Of a stretch of DNA of 64,000 nucleotides, positions 16,498 to 24,636 are shown piece after piece. The stretch comes from Pusillibacter faecalis (GTDB lineage Bacteria > Bacillota > Clostridia > Oscillospirales > Oscillospiraceae): the NCBI RefSeq assembly GCF_018408705.1, contig NZ_AP023420.1, forward strand, positions 1,798,001 through 1,862,000. Reading direction: 5' to 3'. The translations under genes and the position numbers were made by a program. Position 1 is the first letter of the stretch; each line of letters starts with the position of its first letter. Under the pieces are notes generated by a model that did no database searches, was not told the origin of the DNA, and was given only the letters and a program-made list of their open reading frames with translations.

Positions 16498-17243
16498 ACT
16501 GCCTCATCCTCCTCGTCCTTGAATACGCCCAGCGGATACTGCTCAACCATGACCTCATTGATCCATTCCATAGCCTTGATGGGCTGCATCCCCCAGTTGG
16601 TGGGACAGGGAGAGAGCACCTCCACAAAGGTCATGCCCTTTCCCGCCATCTGAAGATCAAATGCCTTCTTGATAGCCTTCTTGGCCTTCATGACATTCTG
16701 CGGTGTTGTGACAGTGACCCGCTCGGAATAGCATACGCCTTGGAGCGTCGCCAGCGTCTCCGCCATGTTGATCGGATAGCCGGAGTTGACGGCCTTGCGC
16801 CCAGTGGGGGCGGTGGTTGCCTTTTGATCCATCAGTGTAGTCGGCGCAATCTGGCCGCCAGTCATGCCGTAAATGGCGTTGTTGATGAAAATGACACTGA
16901 ACTTTTCACCCCGGATGGCCGCGTGCATAATCTCCGCCATACCCTCAGATACAAGATCGCCGTCTCCCTGATAAACCAACACAAATTTGTCCGGCTCCGC
17001 ACGCTTGATGCCTGTTGCCGTGGCAGGCGCTCTCCCGTGCAGGGCCATGATCTGATCCATCTCATAGAATTTATCCGCCAGACAGGAACAGCCGATGGGC
17101 CATACAATGATACCGTTGCGTTGTAGCCCCATTTCGTCGATCAGCTCGGCAATCAGTCTATTCACAATCCCGTGCCCACAGCCGCCGCAATACGTCGTGA
17201 TCGCATCTGTGAAGATTTTCGGTCTCTCATAAACAGTCTTCAC
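16494..17243 (-). CDS. 2-oxoacid:ferredoxin oxidoreductase, beta subunit (thiamine diphosphate binding)
   Basis: A 249-residue subunit with the CGGCGHG and GCSC cysteines that bind part of the cluster chain, and the TPP/Mg motif QGDGDLVSEGMAEIMHA with the Asn of INNAIYGMTGGQ. The variant matches VOR/KOR enzymes (branched-chain 2-oxoacid or 2-oxoglutarate type) rather than pyruvate:ferredoxin oxidoreductase fusions; specificity cannot be fixed. The start is a GTG with GAGGTGA five bases upstream, immediately after the alpha stop. Confidence 0.93.
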   Translation of the reverse strand: MKTVYERPKIFTDAITTYCGGCGHGIVNRLIAELIDEMGLQRNGIIVWPIGCSCLADKFYEMDQIMALHGRAPATATGIKRAEPDKFVLVYQGDGDLVSEGMAEIMHAAIRGEKFSVIFINNAIYGMTGGQIAPTTLMDQKATTAPTGRKAVNSGYPINMAETLATLQGVCYSERVTVTTPQNVMKAKKAIKKAFDLQMAGKGMTFVEVLSPCPTNWGMQPIKAMEWINEVMVEQYPLGVFKDEEDEAV

Positions 17244-18314
17244 TTACTTCACCTCATTTAACTTACGAATATCTGCAAGCACTTCTTTCGGACTGGGCAA
17301 TACGCTTCCCCATCTGCTGAAAAGGTACACATCGTGCTTGTTCTCAACGGAGAGCTTCACATCGTCCACCATCTGGCCGGCAGAGAGCTCACAGCACAGG
17401 AACTTCTTGCCGTTCAGATCCTCAAACGCCTTTTCCGGATAAGGCCACAGGGTGATCGGGCGGATCAGGCCTACCTTGATTCCCTCTTCTCTGGCCAGCT
17501 TCATGGCGGAGATGCATACTCTGGCCAGGGAGCCGTAGGCTACCAGAACGATGGCCGCGTCCTCACAGTTGTACCGTTCATAGCGAACCTCGTTTTCCAC
17601 AATTGCCCGGAACTTCTTTTGGAGCCGCTCATTGATCATGATGACTTCCGCGGCGCCGTTCATACCCGTCAAGAACACATGTTTTCCTCTTACGGCCGGA
17701 TCATAGCCTGTCAACGAGTTGTACTGCTCTTCAGGGGCAGGAACCTCCAGCCTTCCCGGAAGCTCCACGGACTCCCGCAGCTTAGCCAGATTGCCGTCGG
17801 AGGCCACGACCACAGGGTTGTGGTACTTCTCCGCTAGCACAAACGCCTCCTGCATCAGTCTGCAGCCTTCTTCCACTGTATAGGGAGCCAGGATTAGATT
17901 GCGGTAATCACCGTGCCCGCCGCCTCGTGTAAGCTGATGATAGTCGCTCTGCCCGGCCATGATATCTCCGTCTCCTGGACCTGGACGCATGATGTCCAGG
18001 ATCACAGCAGGAAGATCAGCGCAGCTCATAAAGGACATGGCCTCCTGCCCCAGGGAAAAGCCAGGGCCGGAAGTGGCCGTCATGGCACGATGACCCGCGG
18101 CCACGGCACCGGCAATCATGTTGAATGCCGCCACCTCAGTCTCCGCCTGAATGAAGGTAATATTCTCCTCAGGACGGGTGAACATTGCCTTTGCAAAATA
18201 CTCTGCCACCTCGCTGGAAGGCGTGATTGGATAGCCGAAAAAGAGTTTGCAGCCTGCGCGGATGGCGGATTCCGCCATCGCCATGTTGCCCTGCATGAAT
18301 GTTTTTTCACCCAT
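17244..18314 (-). CDS. 2-oxoacid:ferredoxin oxidoreductase, alpha subunit
   Basis: A subunit of about 356 residues with FFGYPITPSSEVAEYFA at the N terminus, ATSGPGFSLGQEAMSFM, and a C-terminal transketolase-like domain around VAYGSLARV and ELSAGQMVDDV. It supplies the pyrimidine-binding side of the thiamine site. The ATG at 18314 is preferred because AGGTGA lies five bases before it; a GTG three codons earlier is also possible. It comes directly after the ferredoxin subunit, the usual delta-alpha-beta-gamma order of VorDABC/KorDABC operons. Confidence 0.93.
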   Translation of the reverse strand: MGEKTFMQGNMAMAESAIRAGCKLFFGYPITPSSEVAEYFAKAMFTRPEENITFIQAETEVAAFNMIAGAVAAGHRAMTATSGPGFSLGQEAMSFMSCADLPAVILDIMRPGPGDGDIMAGQSDYHQLTRGGGHGDYRNLILAPYTVEEGCRLMQEAFVLAEKYHNPVVVASDGNLAKLRESVELPGRLEVPAPEEQYNSLTGYDPAVRGKHVFLTGMNGAAEVIMINERLQKKFRAIVENEVRYERYNCEDAAIVLVAYGSLARVCISAMKLAREEGIKVGLIRPITLWPYPEKAFEDLNGKKFLCCELSAGQMVDDVKLSVENKHDVYLFSRWGSVLPSPKEVLADIRKLNEVK

Positions 18315-18323
18315 AGTCTTCAC

Positions 18324-18527
18324 CTAATCTTCCTTATATACCGAGATAGCAGCATCCGGGCACATTCTGGCACAGGTCCCGCATGCGATGCAGCCATCTC
18401 CCACCACCGGTGGGAAATAGCCGCGCTTATTGACCGCCGCTCCTTTTGCCAGGACATTTTTGGGGCAGAAGTTGATGCAATACCCACATTCCTTGCATCT
18501 TTCAAAGTCAATCCTTACAATTCCCAT
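18324..18527 (-). CDS. 2-oxoacid:ferredoxin oxidoreductase, delta subunit (2[4Fe-4S] ferredoxin)
   Basis: A 67-residue protein with two complete cluster motifs, CKECGYCINFCP and CIACGTCARMCP, separated by a short linker that is longer than in clostridial ferredoxins. It carries electrons from the thiamine site to free ferredoxin. A GGAGAT ribosome binding site precedes the ATG, and the alpha gene follows at once. Confidence 0.93.
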   Translation of the reverse strand: MGIVRIDFERCKECGYCINFCPKNVLAKGAAVNKRGYFPPVVGDGCIACGTCARMCPDAAISVYKED

Positions 18528-18566
18528 GATATCTCCTTCATCCGCAACCCATCAGGGAAGCTGTGC

Positions 18567-19049
18567 TTACGCCTCGACTTTGAAAGCAGGGTCCAACGGT
18601 TCTCTCTGGTATTCTTCCGGTACCACCATGATGCCGATGGCCGTGCCGCACAGCAGAGGAGGATCGCAGGCCACCATGGCTGCGTCACTCTTGAAATGCT
18701 TGAGATCAGGCTCACCTTGAATGGCATCCATGAAGTTGCACTTCACCTTATAGTCGTCGGTCATGGTGAAAATCTTGTAGCACTCAAAGTGGACCTCAAA
18801 GGAAGTCTTGCCCTTCTTCTCGATCCAGCCATGATACTCCATGAAATCGCCCACGTGGATCGGCGCCAGGAAGTTCACTTCTTTATAAGCGCGGAAGAGG
18901 CTTCCGTCGCCCGTGGCCCGGACCATCAGCTCCGTGCCCACATCACCGAAGTAATCCAGCATTCTGCCGCCGTTGATCAAGTTGCCGAGATAGTGTCCAT
19001 CGTTTTCCACGGTCATCATTTTCCGAAAAATCACCTTGTTGCCAATCAT
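18567..19049 (-). CDS. Hotdog-fold beta-aminoacyl-CoA ammonia-lyase family protein
   Basis: A 160-residue hotdog protein. Its blocks GNLINGGRMLDYFGDVGTEL, VGDFMEYHGWIEKKGKTSFE and CDPPLLCGTA match, as I remember it, beta-alanyl-CoA:ammonia lyase of Clostridium propionicum, and more distantly 3-aminobutyryl-CoA ammonia-lyase of lysine fermenters. Those enzymes remove ammonia from a 3-aminoacyl-CoA to give an enoyl-CoA. The active-site Glu expected in GDVGTE is kept. A thioesterase role is the main alternative, since the fold is shared. GGGGAGG lies before the ATG. Its place between the importer and the acyl-CoA-forming oxidoreductase supports action on a CoA thioester made by that enzyme. Confidence 0.78.
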   Translation of the reverse strand: MIGNKVIFRKMMTVENDGHYLGNLINGGRMLDYFGDVGTELMVRATGDGSLFRAYKEVNFLAPIHVGDFMEYHGWIEKKGKTSFEVHFECYKIFTMTDDYKVKCNFMDAIQGEPDLKHFKSDAAMVACDPPLLCGTAIGIMVVPEEYQREPLDPAFKVEA

Positions 19050-19100
19050 GTTGATTTCCTCCCCATTAAAAATGTTTATCGTTTAGAATTTGCGCCAACC

Positions 19101-19808
19101 TCATTCAATCCCAAGATACATTTTCTGGACGTAATCGCTGTTCAGAAGTTCCGCGCTGGTGCCCTGTCCGTTGATTACGCCCTTCTCCAGAATGTACGCG
19201 CGGTCAACAATCTTCAGGGTGGTATTGACATTCTGCTCTACCAGTAGAATGTGAACGCCTTCCTTTGTCAGCCCCTTGAGCGTTCGAAACACGTCCATAA
19301 CCACAGCGGGCGCAAGCCCCAGAGAGGGCTCATCCACCAGCATCAGCTTCGGCTCCGACATCAGGCCTCTGGCAATCCCCAACATTTTGCGCTCGCCGCC
19401 GCTCATCAGACCCGCCTGCTGATTCAGCCGCTCACCCAAGCGGGGAAACAAGCCAATCACTTTATCCATCAACTGTTTGACCTTATTTTTGTTCCGGATG
19501 TTCAGTGCCCCCATCAGCAGGTTTTCTTTCACGCTCATACCGGAAAACAGGTTTCCGTCATCTGTGATAAAGCTCACACCCAGATCATGAATGCGCTTCA
19601 TGGACTCGCCTTCCAAATGCTCGCCGTTGAATATAATTGCGCCGCTCTTGGGGCGAACCAATCCGCTGATTGCCCGCATAGTGGTGGTTTTTCCGGCCCC
19701 GTTAGGTCCCACGATGGCTACGAATTCCCCATCGTGCACCTCACAGCTGACATCCCAGAGAACGTCTAATTTTCCATAGCCAGCACAAACATTTTCTAAT
19801 TTCAGCAT
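19101..19808 (-). CDS. livF: Branched-chain-amino-acid-type ABC transporter ATPase LivF
   Basis: A 235-residue ABC ATPase with Walker A GPNGAGKTT, signature region LMSGGERKMLGIARGL and Walker B LMLVDEPSLGLAP, ending in the LivF-type ILEKGVINGQG region. It pairs with LivG to energise the LivHM permease. The gap to livG is 5 bases, so the two are translationally coupled. The transported solute may be a substituted or short-chain acid rather than leucine, given the neighbours. Confidence 0.92.
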   Translation of the reverse strand: MLKLENVCAGYGKLDVLWDVSCEVHDGEFVAIVGPNGAGKTTTMRAISGLVRPKSGAIIFNGEHLEGESMKRIHDLGVSFITDDGNLFSGMSVKENLLMGALNIRNKNKVKQLMDKVIGLFPRLGERLNQQAGLMSGGERKMLGIARGLMSEPKLMLVDEPSLGLAPAVVMDVFRTLKGLTKEGVHILLVEQNVNTTLKIVDRAYILEKGVINGQGTSAELLNSDYVQKMYLGIE

Positions 19809-19813
19809 ATGTA

Positions 19814-20539
19814 CTAGTCCTCTTTTCCGAGATAACTCTCAATCACAAGCGGATTGTTCAGAACCTCCATGGGAGTGCCCTCCGCAATCTTTTCTCCGAA
19901 GCTGATGACCGCCACTCGATCGCAAGTTTCAGTGATAAACTTCATCACATGCTCGATAGAAATGATGGAAACTCCGCTGTTCCGGATTTGTTTGATCAAC
20001 GTAATAAAGTCCGGAAGTTCCGACGTGGTCAGGCCCGCAGCTACCTCGTCCAGCAACAGCAGCTTACATTTGGTTGCGATCGCCCGTGCCAGCATCAGTC
20101 GTTTGAGCTGCATGGTATTGAGCGCTTCAGCAATCGCGTCGTGGGACACCGCAAACCCAACCTCATCCAGCAGCTCATGTGCTCTTTTGACCGGGTCCGC
20201 GCATTTGTCCCCGCCACCATAGATGATCGCAGTCACAACGTTATCAAGGGCTGTCATTTTGGGGAAAGAACGGACAATCTGGAAGGTCCGGGAAAGACCC
20301 TTTTGGCAAAGGGCGTAGGACGTCATGCCCGTAATGTCCTCTCCGTCAAAATAGATCTTCCCTTTTGTGGGAGAATAGAAGCCGGAAATACAGTTCAGAA
20401 ATGTCGTCTTTCCTGCTCCATTGGGACCGATGATACCGAGAATCTCACCGTCCGCAACCTCCAGCGACACATTATTTACAGCAGTCAAGCCGCCAAAACA
20501 TTTCGTAACGCCTTCTGTGCGCAATATCAAATTCTGCAC
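19814..20539 (-). CDS. livG: Branched-chain-amino-acid-type ABC transporter ATPase LivG
   Basis: A 241-residue ABC ATPase with Walker A GPNGAGKTTFLN, the LivG-type insert after ISGFYSPTKGKI, and Walker B LLLLDEVAAGLT. The signature region is degenerate (NTMQLKRLMLARAIA in place of the usual LSxGQ), which is uncommon and worth noting; the His of the switch (SIEHVM) is kept. The start is taken as GTG with a weak upstream AAGAAAG. A gap of about 190 bases separates it from the binding-protein gene. Confidence 0.88.
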   Translation of the reverse strand: MQNLILRTEGVTKCFGGLTAVNNVSLEVADGEILGIIGPNGAGKTTFLNCISGFYSPTKGKIYFDGEDITGMTSYALCQKGLSRTFQIVRSFPKMTALDNVVTAIIYGGGDKCADPVKRAHELLDEVGFAVSHDAIAEALNTMQLKRLMLARAIATKCKLLLLDEVAAGLTTSELPDFITLIKQIRNSGVSIISIEHVMKFITETCDRVAVISFGEKIAEGTPMEVLNNPLVIESYLGKED

Positions 20540-20653
20540 CTGCTTTCTTGATTGGATTCATAACCACCACTCATCTTGTTTGAAGTTTTTTGCCGGGGTT
20601 TCCCCACAGCCCGGTTCGCAGGCGGGTGATTGTTGTTTCGACAGTTTTCGATG

Positions 20654-20681
20654 TGCTCCGACAGGCAAAGGACACGGAGCA
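20654..20681 (-). promoter_or_regulatory. Possible attenuator between the binding-protein gene and livG
   Basis: The 190-base gap holds a 7-base perfect stem, TGCTCCG with its complement, and a 14-base loop. There is no strong T-tract, so it may protect the upstream message from decay and set a higher level of the binding protein rather than terminate. Confidence 0.35.
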
Positions 20682-20731
20682 AATCACAAAATTAACCTCT
20701 GCGGCTCACCTGCTGCGGCAGACCGAATTGC

Positions 20732-21982
20732 TCAGAAAATGGCGTTTGTTACAGCTCTGGACTCCGGCCAAACGGTCACGAATTCACCGTTTTGAACCTG
20801 CCCCAGGGGATAGTAGAATGCGTCCTCGCCTACAACGGGAGAGAGTCTGCCCGACTCCCAACGATAAGCCGCCTGCATAATGGAGTTGTCAAAGATCCAG
20901 TTTCCGGTTTGCACTTCCTCGCAGCCGAATTTGTAAATGGTTTCAGAATCCAAAACGCCGTACATCTCATAACAGTCCTGGAGCATTTGGATGGTGCACA
21001 GGGCACAGTCGTAGGCGACACTTTCGCAGGCCACCGAAGCTGCATAGCCCATTCTCTCCATCCAGCGATCCTCAAACTCTGCGCCGCGTTCATCGATGTA
21101 ACCAGGAAGCTGATCATAGACGCCCTCTGCTGCATCTCCGCAGAGCTCATACCAATCAGCGTTTTCATTGAGAGAGTGACAAACAATCTGAGATTCCAGG
21201 CCCACCTCTCTGGCCTGCTTCAAAAATGCAGCCGCACTGGCAGGGGTATTAATGGTGCCGGCCACGATATTGGCTCCGCTGGACTGGATCTTGGCCAGGA
21301 TTGCGTACATATCCGTAGTGCCTGCAGCAAAATACTCGTTGTATACAACTTCATAGCCTGCCTCGCTAAAATATCTCACCAGATTATCTCCCAGCGAATG
21401 GCCCCAGTCTGTATCCTCACCGTAAACGGCAATGGTCTTTTCTCCGGTCAACTGTCCTGATGCAAAAGCAGCGTCAAAAAGATCGCGGTACTCCATAGCA
21501 ATAAAATCCGTGGTGGGATACATCTTGCCGATGTAATAGCTGTATTTCTCGGGATCTGTCTCCCATTTTTCGTCCAGGGCTTGTCCGGCACCGTAATTGA
21601 ATAGGTAGGGGATCTGATACTTAGCAGCAACATCCATGGTAGACATAGCAATCGTGGTAAACCAGCCCTGCATGGCAACCTGTGCCCCATCTTTCACAAT
21701 AGCCTGCTCAAGGGCAAGTGCTCCCTTTTCTGGGTCGTCCGTCAGGTCTACTGTAATGAGTTCAATCGCATAGTCACCGATCTTGTAATCAATATCCTCA
21801 AAAGCCATTTTTGTGGCCTCTTCAAAAGCGGTGCCCGCCTTGGCGCCGGTACCTGTCAGAGAACAGCCTACGGCAATCTTCAAAACCTTTTCACCAGAGT
21901 CGGAACTGGAGCCGCCTCCACAGGCGGAAAGAATCAGGGAGAGTGTCAGCAAGATAACCAGAATCTTCGATAGCTTCTTCAT
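20732..21982 (-). CDS. LivJ/LivK-like substrate-binding lipoprotein
   Basis: A 416-residue type 1 periplasmic-binding-fold lipoprotein. The N terminus has a basic start, a hydrophobic run and the lipobox LSAC at about residues 18-21, followed by a Gly/Ser linker. The mature part begins with VLKIAVGCSLTGTGAKAG, typical of amino-acid and amide binding proteins. It would capture the solute outside the cell for LivHMGF. Ligand residues cannot be assigned from sequence. Its ATG overlaps the stop of livM by 4 bases. Confidence 0.9.
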   Translation of the reverse strand: MKKLSKILVILLTLSLILSACGGGSSSDSGEKVLKIAVGCSLTGTGAKAGTAFEEATKMAFEDIDYKIGDYAIELITVDLTDDPEKGALALEQAIVKDGAQVAMQGWFTTIAMSTMDVAAKYQIPYLFNYGAGQALDEKWETDPEKYSYYIGKMYPTTDFIAMEYRDLFDAAFASGQLTGEKTIAVYGEDTDWGHSLGDNLVRYFSEAGYEVVYNEYFAAGTTDMYAILAKIQSSGANIVAGTINTPASAAAFLKQAREVGLESQIVCHSLNENADWYELCGDAAEGVYDQLPGYIDERGAEFEDRWMERMGYAASVACESVAYDCALCTIQMLQDCYEMYGVLDSETIYKFGCEEVQTGNWIFDNSIMQAAYRWESGRLSPVVGEDAFYYPLGQVQNGEFVTVWPESRAVTNAIF

Positions 21983-22992
21983 AATCCTTCTTCTCCTTTT
22001 TCTGATTGATTGTTTTTCTCTCGGCTGTCTGCCCGAACTGCCACCATGACCCTAACTTTTCCTGGAATCTTGCAAAATCCGCCTGGAAAGTATATCATGG
22101 AGATAATCAAAAGAAGGCCATAGATGATGTACTTGATTTCCACAAGGCTGTTCATAGCTTCGAAAACAGGCATAATCAGGAAGCTCGCCAGCAGCGGTCC
22201 CCAGATGCTGCCGCGTCCGCCAATATAGGCCAACACCAGAATCTGGACCACGTTTTTTGTGCCCAGCACATTGGGAGACAAAACGCCCACATAATGCGCG
22301 TAGAACCCTCCCACGATGCCCGCGATAAAGCAGGAAATGACGAAGTTGATCGTCCTGTACTTTAAAGGGCTGATTCCAACAGCCTTTGCTGCCTCAATGT
22401 CCTGTCCCAGAGCGCGGAAAGCCAATCCAAACCGTGAATCTACCATCTTCCGCAGACAGCAGAACGTCAGCACGCAAATTGTGAAGATCACATAGAAATA
22501 CGGCTTTGCCCAGGGAGTCTCAAAAAGAGCTGTTACGTTCAGCCCCATCGCGCCTCTGGTAATGTCGGGAATGGCCGCGATAATATTTTGCAACACGATG
22601 CCCACAAACCACGCCAGGAGCGCCGCGAACATGGCGTCCATTTTCATGGTGAGCAGAGCAATCAAAAGGCCAAGCAAAGCCGCAGCCATTCCGCCCAGAA
22701 CCATTCCCAGCCAGGGACTGATCCCGAAATATTGGTTGATCAGTGCAGACAGGTATGCCCCTGTTCCCATCAGAGCCGCATATCCCCAGTTGGCAACGTT
22801 GATATAGCCCACAGAAAAGTCGAATCCCATTGCCAGCGTGCCCCAAATCAGACAGGTCACTGCAAGCTTGGTATAGTATTCATTGGGCGATACCAGCGGG
22901 AAACAGGCAATCGCGATAAATGCGACCAGACTGATCGGGGAAAGTCCGACTTTTTTAAGAGGCTGAGCGAGAGTCTTGTATGTATTTTTCAC
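21979..22992 (-). CDS. livM: Branched-chain-amino-acid-type ABC permease LivM
   Basis: A 337-residue permease with about nine to ten membrane helices and the family block GRGSIWGPLLASFLIMPVFE near the C terminus; GYINVANWGYAALMGTGAYL is the LivM version of the first conserved loop. It forms the channel with LivH. It overlaps the binding-protein start by 4 bases and follows livH after 11 bases. Confidence 0.92.
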   Translation of the reverse strand: MKNTYKTLAQPLKKVGLSPISLVAFIAIACFPLVSPNEYYTKLAVTCLIWGTLAMGFDFSVGYINVANWGYAALMGTGAYLSALINQYFGISPWLGMVLGGMAAALLGLLIALLTMKMDAMFAALLAWFVGIVLQNIIAAIPDITRGAMGLNVTALFETPWAKPYFYVIFTICVLTFCCLRKMVDSRFGLAFRALGQDIEAAKAVGISPLKYRTINFVISCFIAGIVGGFYAHYVGVLSPNVLGTKNVVQILVLAYIGGRGSIWGPLLASFLIMPVFEAMNSLVEIKYIIYGLLLIISMIYFPGGFCKIPGKVRVMVAVRADSREKNNQSEKGEEGL

Positions 22993-23003
22993 TTCATCTC
23001 ACC

Positions 23004-23873
23004 TCACACCTTCTGCTTTCGACCAAACAGACCCGCTGGTTTAAAGAGCAGAATCAGGATAATGACCGAAAGCGAAATGACATTCTGCCATGCGGCACCG
23101 ACGACATAAGTTGACGCTACCTCAATCAGGCCTACGATAAAGCCGCCCACAATCACAGCACTCAGATTGCCCACGCCCACCAAAATCACCGTGAACCACG
23201 CGGCCAGGTTGGGCGCGGTGCCCATGGTCGGATAGGCCGGGGTCACGGACAGCAGGGCCCCGCCGGCCAGTGCTGCCAACATACAGCTCAAAGCATAGGT
23301 AAATGTGTGAATCTTTTTAATATCTACGCCCATCAGCATGGCTCCCGTTTCGTCTTCCGCCACTGCCAAGATGGAAATGCCAATTTTCGTCTTTTTTAGG
23401 AACAGCCAAAAGACACCCAGCGTTACCATAGCGATCCCAAATGCAATGAGTCTGTCGTAAGAGATGTTGAATCCGGCAACCGCTACATTTCCGTCCCAGA
23501 GTTTCTCCACGCCGAAATAATTCGCAGAGAAAATATACTGAGCGCCGTTTTGAATAATCAACTGGATTCCGGCACCGATCATAAACGCATTGGTTACCCA
23601 GTCTCCAGTGTTGCGCTTGCGAAGAGGGGCAAAGGTCAGTTTTTCGATTACTGCGCCAAAAACGAATCCTACAACAGCTGCAAAAAGAATTGCGACAGCA
23701 GGCGGCCATCCAAATGACACCAATGCAAAATATGCAGCATAGGCGCCAATCAGGTAGTACTCACCATGTGCAAAATTGGGAATCCGCATAACGCCATATA
23801 CCAACGCGAGTCCCAAGGCTATGAGTACATACATACCGCCTCTGAGAATACCGCTAATTAATATATTAACCAT
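23004..23873 (-). CDS. livH: Branched-chain-amino-acid-type ABC permease LivH
   Basis: A 289-residue permease with eight or so membrane helices and the LivH signature ALVYGVMRIPNFAHGEYYLI, followed by AEDETGAMLMGVD in the cytoplasmic coupling loop. It is the first transporter gene in the operon, 16 bases after the HAD hydrolase gene. Confidence 0.92.
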   Translation of the reverse strand: MVNILISGILRGGMYVLIALGLALVYGVMRIPNFAHGEYYLIGAYAAYFALVSFGWPPAVAILFAAVVGFVFGAVIEKLTFAPLRKRNTGDWVTNAFMIGAGIQLIIQNGAQYIFSANYFGVEKLWDGNVAVAGFNISYDRLIAFGIAMVTLGVFWLFLKKTKIGISILAVAEDETGAMLMGVDIKKIHTFTYALSCMLAALAGGALLSVTPAYPTMGTAPNLAAWFTVILVGVGNLSAVIVGGFIVGLIEVASTYVVGAAWQNVISLSVIILILLFKPAGLFGRKQKV

Positions 23874-23889
23874 ACGCTGCCCCTATCGG

Positions 23890-24603
23890 TCAGTACACAA
23901 GTCCGTTCTCTTCATCAATGGCTTTGAGCCCCTTAAGGTAGATTGCATAGCTCTTGAGGTCACCGAAGCTTAGGTCCTCCTGATCCATGGCGTCGCGAAG
24001 CATGTCCGCCCGGCGAATCCAGACTGTGGTGTAGCCCAAGGCATTACCGGGTACGCAGTCGTACTTAAAGCCGAACGCAGCATGGTGCATTTCCTCCGCC
24101 GTGCAGCCCATGACCTCCTGTGACTTCAGGAACCCTGGATAATGAGGCTTGTAGCATCCCACGTCTTCAGCAGTGACAATAGCGTCCATGACGATTCCCT
24201 CATGGCGGAAAGATTCAGTAATGATGTCGTTGTCCACGTTGGAGAGAGCGCATACCTTGATGCCAAGGGAACGAATCATTTCCATGCCCTCCTTGGCGTC
24301 AGGAAAAGCCCTCATCTTAGCCATTTCGTCGGCAAAGCTGATGACATCCTCCTCACTGTAAGGGAACCCATAATACCAGGCTGTAGTCTTGAAGGTGTCC
24401 ATCAAAACATCCCGGAAGGGACGATAATTGCGGATATATTCAAACTGAAGCTTTTCCCAAGCGCTTTCAATCTCTGCAGCAGAGACACCGGTGATCTTGT
24501 ACTTTTCGAAAAACTTCTTGTACCAGTCCACCGTGCCGCCTTCCCAGTCAATGATCGTACCGTAGATATCAAAACTGATGGCCTTCGGAAGTAGTCTGTT
24601 CAT
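23890..24603 (-). CDS. HAD-superfamily hydrolase, 2-haloacid dehalogenase (type II)-like
   Basis: A 237-residue HAD protein. The nucleophile motif is FDIYGTIID with Asp12; the residue two positions on is Tyr, as in L-2-haloacid dehalogenases, not the Asp of HAD phosphatases. LSNVDND (motif II Ser-Asn), YKPHYPGF (motif III Lys) and a final Asp in KYDCVPGNALG are present. Compared from memory with L-DEX, the arginine that holds the substrate carboxylate and the motif IV Asn are not obvious, so true dehalogenase activity is uncertain. AGGAGGG precedes the ATG. It is the first gene of the operon and faces the LysR gene. Confidence 0.82.
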   Translation of the reverse strand: MNRLLPKAISFDIYGTIIDWEGGTVDWYKKFFEKYKITGVSAAEIESAWEKLQFEYIRNYRPFRDVLMDTFKTTAWYYGFPYSEEDVISFADEMAKMRAFPDAKEGMEMIRSLGIKVCALSNVDNDIITESFRHEGIVMDAIVTAEDVGCYKPHYPGFLKSQEVMGCTAEEMHHAAFGFKYDCVPGNALGYTTVWIRRADMLRDAMDQEDLSFGDLKSYAIYLKGLKAIDEENGLVY

Positions 24604-24636
24604 GTTGTTACCCTCCTAGAATTGTTTTGTTTAAAA

